Notes: generated by a model from the sequence alone, not told the origin. A stretch of 64,000 nt of DNA from an uncultured Oscillospiraceae bacterium (GCA_910579965.1 CAJTWF010000001.1:205545-269544); one strand, 5' to 3'. Numbered from the stretch's first letter, positions 41,681-49,716 are shown. Program-made: numbers and translations.

Positions 41681-41701
41681 TTTCTTTTCCTCGCTTTTCA
41701 T

Positions 41702-41899
41702 TTATTTGGACCCGTTTACCGGGTATCCATCGTGTTTCCGGCCCTCGCCGTTCAGCCATTTCAGGTGTTTGCACCGCCGCATCACGCACCCCCGCCGCCG
41801 TATGTAAACGTCGTTCATCAGCCGTTCATGCAGGGCGCACCAGGCCGTGGCATTGGCGGGCGGCTTTCTCGCTGGCCGCTTCTTCCTCTTGCAGCTCAT
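41702..41899 (-). CDS. Small basic Cys-containing protein (65 aa)
   Basis: MSCKRKKRPARKPPANATAW, with Cys residues spread through the chain (C3, CALHER, GCVMRRC). Overlaps the next gene's end by 4 bp (ATGA). Possibly binds nucleic acid through zinc. No family. Confidence 0.6.
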   Translation of the reverse strand: MSCKRKKRPARKPPANATAWCALHERLMNDVYIRRRGCVMRRCKHLKWLNGEGRKHDGYPVNGSK

Positions 41900-42180
41900 T
41901 TCCCCCGGTCCTTCACGTCCCGCACGATGTCCCGTATGGTTGCCGCCGCGCAGTAGTAGAACACGGGCAGCAAAAGGGCAAGCCCCTCGCCGCCGACAGC
42001 GTAATACCCCCGCTCCCGCAGGGCATAGGCCGCGCCCAGCTTATACAGCAGAATCCCGGCCACCATCAGGAACGCATACCACGCCACGGCCCAGACGTTC
42101 AGCCGCGCAAGCCACGTCCGCAGGCTCACCCGCCGACGCTTCGGGGCTTGTCCCACTTTGATGTACTTTACCTTTTCCAC
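41896..42180 (-). CDS. Small two-segment membrane protein
   Basis: 94 residues from a GTG at 42180 (GGGAG upstream). Basic N-terminus, then hydrophobic segments at about residues 32-50 and 62-82 (GLALLLPVFYYCAAA). A phage inner-membrane protein of unknown role in the early operon. Confidence 0.6.
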   Translation of the reverse strand: MEKVKYIKVGQAPKRRRVSLRTWLARLNVWAVAWYAFLMVAGILLYKLGAAYALRERGYYAVGGEGLALLLPVFYYCAAATIRDIVRDVKDRGK

Positions 42181-42184
42181 GGCT

Positions 42185-42454
42185 TTACTCTCCCTTCCGT
42201 CGATAATCGCCCCTGCAAGGGCAGGTCCGCCAATGCGGCACGAACCCCAGCGGCGTGTTGATTTTGGCCTCCCTGGTCTGCACTTCCTCCGGCGTCGCCC
42301 GCCGCCCGGTAAGTACGCCCTCTTCCTCGGTGTAGAAGCTCTCGTCCCCGTCTCCCTCAATGACAAATTCCGGCTCCGGGTCCACCGGGATATACCGTCC
42401 TTCCGCTGTCTGCATCCAGTCGATTTCCCGGCCACAGTCTTTACAGTAGCTCAC
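42185..42454 (-). CDS. Zinc-binding small protein (89 aa)
   Basis: MSYCKDCGREIDWMQTAEGR at the start and WRTCPCRGDYRR at the end form a probable Cys4 zinc site with the ends of the chain together. Similar small proteins occur widely in phage early operons. Function unknown. Confidence 0.65.
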   Translation of the reverse strand: MSYCKDCGREIDWMQTAEGRYIPVDPEPEFVIEGDGDESFYTEEEGVLTGRRATPEEVQTREAKINTPLGFVPHWRTCPCRGDYRRKGE

Positions 42455-42457
42455 TGT

Positions 42458-43937
42458 TCACCACCTGCTCTTCCCGCCGAACCGCCGCCGGGTAACGGCA
42501 ATTGGAAACTGTTCAATCTCGCTCGCCCACAGGCAGGACCCCAGCCCGTTCAGCCGTTCCCATATCAGCGGGAATCCTCCGATACCGTCAAACAAACTTG
42601 CCATTGTAGCCGTCCGCTCGTAGCAGGCGCAAAGCCGTTTCAGCACCCAGGACCAGGGCGGCAAGGCGATTGAATTTCCCAGTGCCTTATACCGGGCGCT
42701 GTCGCTGCTCTCCTTATGGAGCTTCCCTGCGCTGTCCGTCCACGGCCCTATGTCTGTCCATCCGTCCGGGTATCCCTGGAGGCGTTCGCATTCCAGCGGA
42801 GTTAGGCGGCGTACTTGCCCGCTTACCACAAGAGTTTCCGATGCGTGTCTCGTCCCATTGTGCGCGGTCAGTGTACCTACTCCCTCCCGATACTCCCCAA
42901 AATTGTGTTGCCGCATCACGATCGCCGTGTAGTCCGTCACCCGGCTCTGGTGGTCCCCTGTCAACGTGCAAGCGGTTTTCCCGTCTCCGTTCCCTCTTGC
43001 ATCGTATATGTAGCCACAGACCGTCCGGCCCCCTCCCCCGTCACTTCCTGAAAGCGTTGGTGATACGCCCTTTGCCGAAAACACCCGCTTTTCCTGATTG
43101 TCCCATCCAGTTAAGTAATCTGTTCCGCTCCTAAAAACCGCCATCGGTTTCCCGGTGTCAATCGTCGGCGCTTTTTCTTCCGCATATCCGATGCTTCCAG
43201 CATTAGCCCCCGCATGAGGTTTGAATCCAGCGCAGATCGCGTGTCTGTCAATCGTGTTTAATGTGAACATCGGTTCTTCTGAAATGCCCAGGCCGTTCAT
43301 TTTTGCTTCCCGATCTACGGCGTTTCCTTGCAGGCACCAGACTGTGCCAGCAGTGCCGCTTCCAGTTCCGGCGGCAGTTTCTTCCCCCGGCGCTCCGCCC
43401 TCCGCAATATCCCCGCACACGCCTTGGCGGACAAAGAGTATTTCGGGTGCGGCGTGTCCTCCAAAATCTGCGACAAGCGCGATTCTACGGCGTCGCTGGG
43501 GCACTCCCCAAAACCGCGCGTCGAGAACTCTGTAGGCAACGGACCATCCATCCCCGAACCAGCAGTCAGCCAGCGGCCACTTTCCTTTTGGAGGTAATGG
43601 AACGTCGGGCGCGTCCGGCTCCGCGATTCTGATTGTCTCTTCGAGGACGGCCCGGAAGTCGTCTCCCTTGTTTGAGCTAAAGGCTCCTGGGACGTTTTCC
43701 CACACCATGAATCGGGGCCGAATAAACTTACCTGTTCTGCCTCGACCTGCATCTGCCTCCCTCATTTCCTTAATGATTCTGATTTGTTCCATAAACAGGC
43801 CGCTCCGCGCTCCGGCCAATCCGGCCCGTTTCCCGGCCGCGGACAAGTCCTGGCTAACACGGTGAACCACCAATGACCACATCCACGGCGGGCAGTGCGT
43901 ACCCGTTCAGCTTCGTAATGTCTCCTAAATGCTCCAC
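42458..43937 (-). pseudogene. Circularly permuted C5 DNA methyltransferase, disrupted at PCQ
   Basis: Motif order is IV (GGSPC), VI (MVWENVPGAFSS), VIII (GVPQRRRRIAL), a target-recognition region, IX/X (YKALGNSIALP), then motif I (SLFDGIGGFPLIWERL) at the C-terminus. Canonical enzymes begin with motif I, so this is a circular permutation with motif I moved to the end. The start is a GTG at 43937. At the catalytic PCQ the DNA reads TCACCGTGTTAGCCAGGAC; deleting four bases (TTAG) restores S-P-C-Q-D, so a 4-bp insertion gives a stop at 43854 and a frameshift. The remaining 474-codon frame lacks the catalytic cysteine. Confidence 0.8.
43315..43752 (-). CDS. Overlapping reading frame inside the methyltransferase
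   Basis: 145 residues in another frame: MQVEAEQVSLFGPDSWCGKT to a C-terminal block PKYSLSAKACAGILRRAERR. I recall proteins with this N- and C-terminal pattern in other Clostridia phages, which supports a real protein. AGGGAGG lies before the ATG. The QVSLF near the start resembles a clamp-binding peptide. It overlaps the recognition region of the methyltransferase, so the same DNA seems to encode two conserved proteins. Confidence 0.6.
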   Translation of the reverse strand: MQVEAEQVSLFGPDSWCGKTSQEPLAQTRETTSGPSSKRQSESRSRTRPTFHYLQKESGRWLTAGSGMDGPLPTEFSTRGFGECPSDAVESRLSQILEDTPHPKYSLSAKACAGILRRAERRGKKLPPELEAALLAQSGACKETP

Positions 43938-43942
43938 CAAAA

Positions 43943-44845
43943 TCACCCCCTCTTCGGGTCAAACTTGTAAAAATCCGGCTCCGCCCGGAAAACAAGGCGG
44001 TTGTTGCACCACCGCTGGAGCAGGCGTATTTCACGGGTTGCGTTGGGCTTGTCGTAAATCATCACATACGGGTCAAACCCCATATCGCGCAGGGTATAGA
44101 TACGGTATAGGTTTTCCTCCATGCTGGTGTCGTAGTTGGTCAGGACATAGACCGACCCAAACTTCCCGTGCCGGTTCTTCTTCCCGTGTTCCACATACCG
44201 CCGCAGGCCCCGCAGCACGGCGTCGCTCTCCGCCATGTAGTCCCAGGCGAAATGAATTTCTTTCAGCCTCACCGCGCCGATGGCTCCGATGTTTTCCGCC
44301 GTCAGCAAGCGGCAGTCCAGCCCTTGCGTGAAGTCCACCCATGCGCCGCTGTCCGCAAGCTGCCCCAGCAGGTCCATGTGTTCCCGGCAGGCCAGCAGAT
44401 TAGGGTCCAGCAGCTTGATTTCCTTCTGGCCCCGCCACCACTCGGACAGGTCCGCCACCTTCCGGGCGGCGCGGCCCTCCTTCCCGGCCACGATGCAGAA
44501 CGAACACCCGCGCGGGCATCCCCGCGTCAGGAATCCGTAGGCGGTTTCGTGGGTCAGCTCCGGGTGCAGGGAATAGTCCGGGTAGATATGCTCCACTTCG
44601 TCCGGTAGGCGGTTGTCCAGACCGTAGCCCGTCCCGCCCTTGATGATTTCGCGGGCGTTCAGCGGCTCCGGGATGTCCGGGGAATACGTCTCGTCAAAGA
44701 CCTTGCTCATATACACCCGGTCATACTCCCCGAATCCCCACCACCATTCCACCGTGTCGCCCTGCGCCTTGTGCCAGGCGGATATTTTCATAAGCGCCAG
44801 GTTTGGGTAGTTGTGGCTGTCTACGTCAATCAAGCCGATTGTCAT
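43943..44845 (-). CDS. Radical SAM protein
   Basis: 300 residues. The 4Fe-4S motif is CPRGCSFC near residues 110-117 (C..xC..C spacing 3 and 2). N-terminal region MTIGLIDVDSHNYPNLALMK resembles a B12-binding-like Rossmann domain, as in phage radical SAM proteins of unknown substrate. C-terminal YVLTNYDTSMEENLYR supports the fold. Confidence 0.85.
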   Translation of the reverse strand: MTIGLIDVDSHNYPNLALMKISAWHKAQGDTVEWWWGFGEYDRVYMSKVFDETYSPDIPEPLNAREIIKGGTGYGLDNRLPDEVEHIYPDYSLHPELTHETAYGFLTRGCPRGCSFCIVAGKEGRAARKVADLSEWWRGQKEIKLLDPNLLACREHMDLLGQLADSGAWVDFTQGLDCRLLTAENIGAIGAVRLKEIHFAWDYMAESDAVLRGLRRYVEHGKKNRHGKFGSVYVLTNYDTSMEENLYRIYTLRDMGFDPYVMIYDKPNATREIRLLQRWCNNRLVFRAEPDFYKFDPKRG

Positions 44846-44851
44846 AGGCCC

Positions 44852-45172
44852 TCACCCCCAAAAGAAGTAGTCCCGCCACAGTTCCCCATATGGCACTCCC
44901 GCGATTCTCGCTACTCTTGCCACGCTCCCGGCCTGGTTTCGGCTGATTCCTTTTGACATAAGCAGTTTGATAAACCGTTTCCGGCTCCCGCAGCGCCAGC
45001 GCTTCGGCGTCTTGAAATACGCGGTAAACTCCACCGGCTCACACACAAGACCGCCCGCCAGCTCTGCAACACCTTCTTCTCTCACCGTGATTTCCGGCAG
45101 CGGTTCCCTCCACGCAATCGGCACGCCGTCCAGGTGCAATGTGTACTCTTCGTTCTTACTTTCCGGCCCCAT
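44852..45172 (-). CDS. Phage protein, unknown (106 aa)
   Basis: MGPESKNEEYTLHLDGVPIA with AGGAGG upstream. C-terminal half is basic and helical (RKRFIKLLMSKGISRNQAGS) and looks like a small HTH. Seven bases separate it from the radical SAM gene. No family named. Confidence 0.65.
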   Translation of the reverse strand: MGPESKNEEYTLHLDGVPIAWREPLPEITVREEGVAELAGGLVCEPVEFTAYFKTPKRWRCGSRKRFIKLLMSKGISRNQAGSVARVARIAGVPYGELWRDYFFWG

Positions 45173-45365
45173 TGTCCGCCTCCTTTCCCTGCATCATCGG
45201 ACACCATGCGGGGATATACGGGAGAAAGCGTCCATTTCCCACGACGTACCCCCGGCGCGTCCCCGGCGCAAAACACCGCGCCCACAGCACGTCCTTTGGT
45301 CCCGGCTCATTCACGATATGGGCGCATCCCTCGCACGTCCTGGACCAGTCCGCGCCCGCGCTCAC
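45156..45365 (-). CDS. Small Cys-rich protein (69 aa)
   Basis: Start is a GTG overlapping the stop of the preceding radical SAM gene (GTGA). RTCEGCAHIVNEPG, RCFAPG and PAWCPMM give four Cys, a probable zinc or iron site. The frame is open upstream but lies within the other gene. Overlaps the next gene by 17 bp. Confidence 0.6.
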   Translation of the reverse strand: MSAGADWSRTCEGCAHIVNEPGPKDVLWARCFAPGTRRGYVVGNGRFLPYIPAWCPMMQGKEADNGAGK

Positions 45366-46072
45366 AGCTTGTCCATTTCCGCCCGCAGGCTGTCCTTGAT
45401 ATAGTAGTCCACGCCCATTTCCTCGCACGCGGCCACAGCATCCCGGCCAAACTGCGCCCAGTCGATGTCCGACGGGTGATAGTTCAGCTTCCCGATCTTC
45501 ACCCGGTCAATGAAGTAGGCGCACCCCTTGATACAGTCCAGCACCGCCGCCGGGTCAAGGACCGGCTCGAACGATACCCATGTATTGATACCCCTGCACT
45601 TCGCCGTCTCCAGATCATACAGGCGGCTTGCCGGGGTTGCGGCGAACGGCTCCGCCGTGGCGGACATTGGCAAATCGCAGGATACCGTCACGCCGTACCA
45701 GTCCTCGCTATCCAGCAGATCAAAGTCCCGCCGTCCGTCCCCCTTGGTCAAAATCTGGACGTGGTTTCCGCACTCCTTCAACGCCTGAACGACCTCCCGC
45801 GTGGCCGACGTGTCGCAGCCGGTAGGGTACGGGTCACAGGTGAAGCACAGGTGAATGAGCTGCCCGGTGATCTGCTCCCGCTCCAACTGCCGCCGAACCT
45901 CCCGCACAATATCCTTGCGCGGCTCCACGCAGTTATGAAACGTCTCCCGGTCCCGGTGGAGGACCTGGGGCGCGAAACAGTAATAGCAGCGGTGAGGGCA
46001 TCCGGTATAGATGTTCACGGCGTAATCGCCGTACTCCGCCGCCGCGCCCTTCGGCTTGTAGATAGGCTTCAT
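45362..46072 (-). CDS. Radical SAM protein, SPL-like
   Basis: 236 residues from the ATG at 46072 (GGAGGG upstream). NIYTGCPHRCYYCFAPQ carries the CX3CX2C cluster motif near residue 25, in the N-terminal position seen in spore photoproduct lyase-like and Rv2578c-like proteins. HLCFTCDPYP and ILTKGDGRRDFDLL are typical of that group. Substrate unknown; it might act on DNA or tRNA. Confidence 0.85.
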   Translation of the reverse strand: MKPIYKPKGAAAEYGDYAVNIYTGCPHRCYYCFAPQVLHRDRETFHNCVEPRKDIVREVRRQLEREQITGQLIHLCFTCDPYPTGCDTSATREVVQALKECGNHVQILTKGDGRRDFDLLDSEDWYGVTVSCDLPMSATAEPFAATPASRLYDLETAKCRGINTWVSFEPVLDPAAVLDCIKGCAYFIDRVKIGKLNYHPSDIDWAQFGRDAVAACEEMGVDYYIKDSLRAEMDKL

Positions 46073-46083
46073 TGGTCCCTCCT

Positions 46084-46509
46084 TTACAAATACAGCACGC
46101 CGTTGACTTCCGCCGCGATCATGTCCTTTTGAATCATTTCCAGCCATCCTTCCTTTGTGGCTCTTATGTTCCCAAAGACGGTATCATTTTCTGCGCACCA
46201 CTCGGCCAGTTCCTCCGGCGTTTTGAATACCGGGCTTCTCGGCTCGCCCTCTGATGTTGTGCCCCAAAGCTGGTATCCCTCGCCCTCTGGCGGGTCCACT
46301 TTGAAATACTTCCTCCAGTCCGGGCACGGGTCGTCGTCCGGGATGTTCTTATACAGTTTCGGCGGAATACCCATGATACGGGCAAACTCTTTGCACCTCT
46401 CGCACCCGCCCTCGTAATCTTCATGGCAGAAAACGATCTGGTATCCGTACCATACCCTGCCCAGCGGGTGGTCAAAATCCAGCGGCACGCGCTTTACTTC
46501 TCTTCCCAC
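46084..46509 (-). CDS. Phage protein, unknown (141 aa)
   Basis: Starts at a GTG with AGGAGG nine bases upstream; MGREVKRVPLDFDHPLGRVW is a start commonly seen in phage proteins next to radical SAM and PAPS-reductase genes. CERCKEF may bind metal. C-terminal helices (PEELAEWCAEN). Function unknown. Confidence 0.65.
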   Translation of the reverse strand: MGREVKRVPLDFDHPLGRVWYGYQIVFCHEDYEGGCERCKEFARIMGIPPKLYKNIPDDDPCPDWRKYFKVDPPEGEGYQLWGTTSEGEPRSPVFKTPEELAEWCAENDTVFGNIRATKEGWLEMIQKDMIAAEVNGVLYL

Positions 46510-46528
46510 AGATTCATACCTCCTTGTT

Positions 46529-47323
46529 TCAAAAACTGCAATCGCACGGGATTTCAAGCTGTTCTTCCGGCATGGCCTCTCGGACCTGTTTCCAAAAGCG
46601 GGCGCTGCTGGTCTTATCTGTCGGTATAATGCGGAGGGTATCGCGCATTTCCTTGAACTCCGGTTCCAGCTCTTTCAGGTAAACACCTTTGATAATACTG
46701 TAGCCGATTTCTTCCTCCGCTGCTTTTGCCTCGCCCCAAATATCCGGGCGCAGGCAGTACACACAATACCAATGCTGTTTCCCGGCTTTCAGACAACCAA
46801 TGCAGTTAGCGTGCTTATAGGTCGTGTAGGTGCTGGGCCGTGCTATCCCTACTTCCTCGGTCGCTTGAATCGTCCGTTCCCAATCCGCCAGAGGGAATAC
46901 CGCTTGATAGCCCATAGCGTTCATAATCGTGCTTCGGCGCATCATTCGGCTTGTTTCTTCTGCGTCAAAGCCATATATCACCCAGTCGCCGCGCTCCCCG
47001 TTTTCCTCCAGCCATTTATAGAACGGCTCTGTTTTCAATCTGCTGGTGCAAAACGCGGGATGGTTGAACGCCTTAAACGCCTTGTTTGCCACAGCCACAG
47101 CCAGCGGCGGCATAGTCTCCCATCCCGGCATATTGGCGTATGTAATAGTCAGGCCGATGTACTCCGCCACTTCCCGCTTAAAGCGCTTAATGTCCTCATG
47201 CTCGACGTGCGGGGAAATATCGTGATTTAGGAGGACCATTCCTTCGGTTCCATACTTCCTGGCCGTTTCGATTGCTGCCAGCGCAGAGGAATGACCGCCG
47301 CTGAAACAGATGATTTTCTTCAT
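46529..47323 (-). CDS. PAPS reductase-like PP-loop protein
   Basis: 264 residues. The PP-loop CFSGGHSSALAAIETA lies at residues 6-21 and CTSRLKTEPFYKWL at ~92 follows the pattern of phosphoadenosine phosphosulfate reductase/DndC-like enzymes; four Cys (NCIGCLK, YCVYC) suggest an Fe-S or zinc site. In phages these proteins are suspected of sulfur-based nucleotide modification rather than sulfate reduction. Confidence 0.82.
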   Translation of the reverse strand: MKKIICFSGGHSSALAAIETARKYGTEGMVLLNHDISPHVEHEDIKRFKREVAEYIGLTITYANMPGWETMPPLAVAVANKAFKAFNHPAFCTSRLKTEPFYKWLEENGERGDWVIYGFDAEETSRMMRRSTIMNAMGYQAVFPLADWERTIQATEEVGIARPSTYTTYKHANCIGCLKAGKQHWYCVYCLRPDIWGEAKAAEEEIGYSIIKGVYLKELEPEFKEMRDTLRIIPTDKTSSARFWKQVREAMPEEQLEIPCDCSF

Positions 47324-47325
47324 GG

Positions 47326-47712
47326 CTATCCCCTGTTCCAGACTTCATCAATCAGCTTGTGGCACGGCTCCGGCCCGCCGCCGAACACCCATTGTTCCAG
47401 CGCCTCGCGCTTCTCCTGCCGCTCGTACTTGTCCATCGTGTCATAGTCCGGCTCCAGCGTCTCCCGGTTGAAGTAGCCGACGCAAGTATGGCTGGCCGTA
47501 GACGGGCCCGCATAGATCACGATGCACCCGCTCATTCCGATGTCCGGCTGGATGGAGACACAGAGGTTCCCCATCTGCATCCTGAAATACCCTTCCAGGT
47601 CTGTCCCCCGGTCCGGCTCCAGGCCCTTTGCCGTCCCGAACTCCTGGACGGCCAGCGCCCGCGCCGTTTTCAGCGTCAGCCGGAAGCCGCCGGGGTAACT
47701 CTTTTTAGGCAT
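47326..47712 (-). CDS. Phage protein, unknown (128 aa)
   Basis: Starts MPKKSYPGGFRLTLKTARAL with AGGAGG ten bases upstream. Mixed alpha/beta with VSIQPDIGMSGCIVIYAG. Ends two bases before the PAPS-reductase-like gene. No family. Confidence 0.65.
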   Translation of the reverse strand: MPKKSYPGGFRLTLKTARALAVQEFGTAKGLEPDRGTDLEGYFRMQMGNLCVSIQPDIGMSGCIVIYAGPSTASHTCVGYFNRETLEPDYDTMDKYERQEKREALEQWVFGGGPEPCHKLIDEVWNRG

Positions 47713-47763
47713 CCTCAATCCGCCTCCTTTTCAAATCTGATCTTTATTTGTGCGACGTCCTTA

Positions 47764-48234
47764 TTACGTTCCCGCCGGGATGTCGTGTGCAGGTAGTCGG
47801 GAAAAAGTAACTTGCTCTGCGTCCGGGTCATAGTCCATCACAACCCGGCATTTCTCGTCCGGCAAAAGGACTTCAACCAATTCAGTCAGCAAGGCTTCAA
47901 GGTGGGTAAACGCTTTATCCCCTGTTGCCTTTACCCGCTCGCTCCTGGCTTCTTTGACCTTTTTGGCAAACTCTTCCATTGTCTTTCTGTAGCCGTCACT
48001 TTTCACCCACAGCACAATCCGATTCTGCCCCTCGCCCGTCCCCACCTGGTTCAGCCACCACAGCGGGCGGTTCCCTTTGTACGGGCAAGTCTCCGCTCTG
48101 CATTCCAACAGTTCGCAAGAATCGCAGAACGCCCGGTGAAATTCTTCGTCCCACGGCCCGGTCGCCACGGGGAGAGAAGCCAAAAACTCACCCAACACAT
48201 CCGGGGACGCCGTGATTTTCTCAAAGTTGGTCAT
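47764..48234 (-). CDS. Phage protein, unknown (156 aa)
   Basis: Starts MTNFEKITASPDVLGEFLAS; the ATG overlaps the stop of the HTH gene (ATGA). CDSCELLECRAETCPY contains a Cys cluster, and the N-terminal MTNFEKI...LA.FL pattern occurs in short phage proteins with such a zinc site. C-terminal half beta-rich. Role unknown. Confidence 0.65.
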   Translation of the reverse strand: MTNFEKITASPDVLGEFLASLPVATGPWDEEFHRAFCDSCELLECRAETCPYKGNRPLWWLNQVGTGEGQNRIVLWVKSDGYRKTMEEFAKKVKEARSERVKATGDKAFTHLEALLTELVEVLLPDEKCRVVMDYDPDAEQVTFSRLPAHDIPAGT

Positions 48235-48515
48235 GCTTGCTTCGCCTCCTTCTGTTCCGTTTCCCTCTTGGGTCGGCGTCCACGGTTCCGCAAGTTCCTC
48301 TGGTACACAGCCTGGCCCCGCTCGGCGCTGTACGCAGGCCGGAAGTTCTCGTCCAGCACCACGTCGCCCACCCCGTCCGTCTCCTGGCCTCGTTTCAGTT
48401 CCGTATATACGGTACACTGACTGATCTCCAGCGCGGCGGCAATCTTGACCGTGGAATCATTGCGCCGCCACATCAATTCAATCTTCCGGCGGTCCTCCAG
48501 CGTCAAAGTCCTCAC
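48231..48515 (-). CDS. IS30-type HTH regulator
   Basis: 94 residues from a GTG. TLEDRRKIELMWRRNDSTVKIAAALEISQCTVYTELKRG is the N-terminal DNA-binding domain of IS30-family transposases, and AERGQAVYQRNLRNRGRRPK follows as in those enzymes, but the DDE catalytic domain is absent and the gene ends normally. As the first gene of the long minus-strand operon it is probably a transcription regulator taken from a transposase. Confidence 0.78.
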   Translation of the reverse strand: MRTLTLEDRRKIELMWRRNDSTVKIAAALEISQCTVYTELKRGQETDGVGDVVLDENFRPAYSAERGQAVYQRNLRNRGRRPKRETEQKEAKQA

Positions 48516-48563
48516 CTAAATCACCCCTTTCTCCCGTTTCTGCCCCCGTTTGGGTAAAAAAAT

Positions 48564-48598
48564 AATGCAGAAAAAGGTCAAATAACCTTTTCTGCATT
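48564..48598 (-). terminator. Terminator at the prophage right end
   Basis: Arms 48564-48578 and 48585-48598 (AATGCAGAAAA-type, one bulge) with TTATTTTTTTA on the minus strand; weaker T tail on the plus strand. It lies between the first prophage gene and the str operon. The attachment site should be close by, but without the other end it cannot be defined. Confidence 0.75.
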
Positions 48599-48640
48599 TA
48601 ATCTACTACTTCAGCGATATGGTACCCCACCAAATAACAC

Positions 48641-48669
48641 TTGACTCCCAGCCTTTACTATGCTATAAT
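48641..48669 (+). promoter_or_regulatory. Promoter of the L7Ae-rpsL operon
   Basis: TTGACT, 17-bp spacer, TATAAT. Start point about 48676, 50 nt before the first gene. Because rpoC normally lies upstream and reads into this operon, this promoter matters for str operon expression next to the prophage. Confidence 0.88.
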
Positions 48670-48725
48670 TAAAAACTGCGTGGAAAAGTCCGCGAATTTT
48701 GGCGTGTCAAACAGGAGGAGTCCAT

Positions 48726-48968
48726 TTGCAGCTCAACAGGCTTCGCACAACGGATCGTGTGATTGGCGTCAAGCAGTCCCGGCGCGCCATCCGGGATGGA
48801 CTTGCCAAGGAGGTATTTTTGGCCTCCGATGCGGACCCGGAGCTGACGGGGCCCCTGTACGCCATGTGCCGGCGGGGGAACATCCCCGTCACCACCCAGT
48901 ACACCATGCGGGAGCTGGGACAGGCTGCGGGCATCCAGGTGGGGGCGGCCGTGGCGGCCCTGCTGTAG
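48726..48968 (+). CDS. L7Ae-family kink-turn binding protein (YbxF-like)
   Basis: 80 residues from a TTG with GGAGG seven bases upstream. DRVIGVKQSRRAIRDGLAKE and LYAMCRRGNIPVTT are the L7Ae pattern with conserved G-V and I-P-V. In Bacillota this gene sits between rpoC and rpsL and binds kink-turns in ribosomal RNA or mRNA leaders. An in-frame upstream ATG exists at 48699 but lacks a site. Confidence 0.9.
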   Translation: MQLNRLRTTDRVIGVKQSRRAIRDGLAKEVFLASDADPELTGPLYAMCRRGNIPVTTQYTMRELGQAAGIQVGAAVAALL

Positions 48969-49070
48969 TTCCCGTCATACAAATTTGGTTTTTTCGGGAT
49001 ATTTTACCGGTATCCTGTAAAAAATAAATCGGAGCGTTCCGCTCCCATTCTTTCAAGAAAGGAGAAAACT

Positions 49071-49487
49071 ATGCCTACTTTCAACCAGCTGGTTCGCAAG
49101 GGAAGAGAGCAAGCGACCTATAAGTCCAACAGTCCTGCCATGCAGTACGGGCTCAACACCCTCAAGAACAAGGAGACCGACCTGCCCTCTCCCCAGAAGC
49201 GGGGGGTGTGCACCGCGGTGCGTACCCAGACCCCCAAAAAGCCCAACTCCGCTCTGCGGAAGATCGCCCGTGTGCGTCTGACCAACGGCTACGAGGTCAC
49301 CGCCTATATTCCCGGCGTGGGCCACTCCCTCCAGGAGCACTCCGTGGTAATGATCCGCGGCGGCCGTGTTAAGGATCTGCCCGGCGTGCGCTACCACATC
49401 ATTCGCGGCACTCTGGATACCCAGGGCGTTCAGGGACGTATGCAGGCCCGGTCCAAGTACGGTGCCAAGCGCCCCAAGTCCAAGTAA
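49071..49487 (+). CDS. rpsL: 30S ribosomal protein S12
   Basis: 138 residues, MPTFNQLVRKGREQ to the basic end KYGAKRPKSK. Wild-type form at the streptomycin region (TPKKPNSALRK) and at GRVKDLPGVRYH. S12 shapes the decoding centre. It is the substrate of RimO, whose gene lies 6.4 kb downstream. A GGAGCG/CGCTCC hairpin (49031-49045) lies in its leader, before the AAAGGAG site. Confidence 0.97.
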   Translation: MPTFNQLVRKGREQATYKSNSPAMQYGLNTLKNKETDLPSPQKRGVCTAVRTQTPKKPNSALRKIARVRLTNGYEVTAYIPGVGHSLQEHSVVMIRGGRVKDLPGVRYHIIRGTLDTQGVQGRMQARSKYGAKRPKSK

Positions 49488-49716
49488 TCTCCGCCCATAG
49501 GGACGGAGGCTGGACCTGTACGGGTCTCAGCGCTTTGCCGAAAAGGTTGACATAGTTTTTCCATATAAACTGTGACCTCTTTGGCAGGCAGAACGCCAAG
49601 GTGAAGGACCGCCAGCCAGCTGCTGCGCGTCTGGACGGCTGGTCCCCAAGCCGGCGCAAGCGCCGCCTTGGTGAGTACCTATGATTTCATAAAATTTCAT
49701 GAAGGAGGGAAGCATA
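49488..49716 (+). other. Structured spacer between rpsL and rpsG
   Basis: 229 bp without a gene. Hairpins: CTCCG/CGGAG at the start (49490-49510), a pairing in CCGCCAGCC...GGCTGG (about 49609-49642), and a strong GGCGC/GCGCC stem near 49652-49664 flanked by CCAAG/CTTGG. This is longer than usual for this junction; it could bind S7 for autogenous control. Confidence 0.5.

Noticed and set aside
48530..48650. Attachment core of the large prophage
   Set aside because: Only one end is in the window, so no repeated core can be shown.
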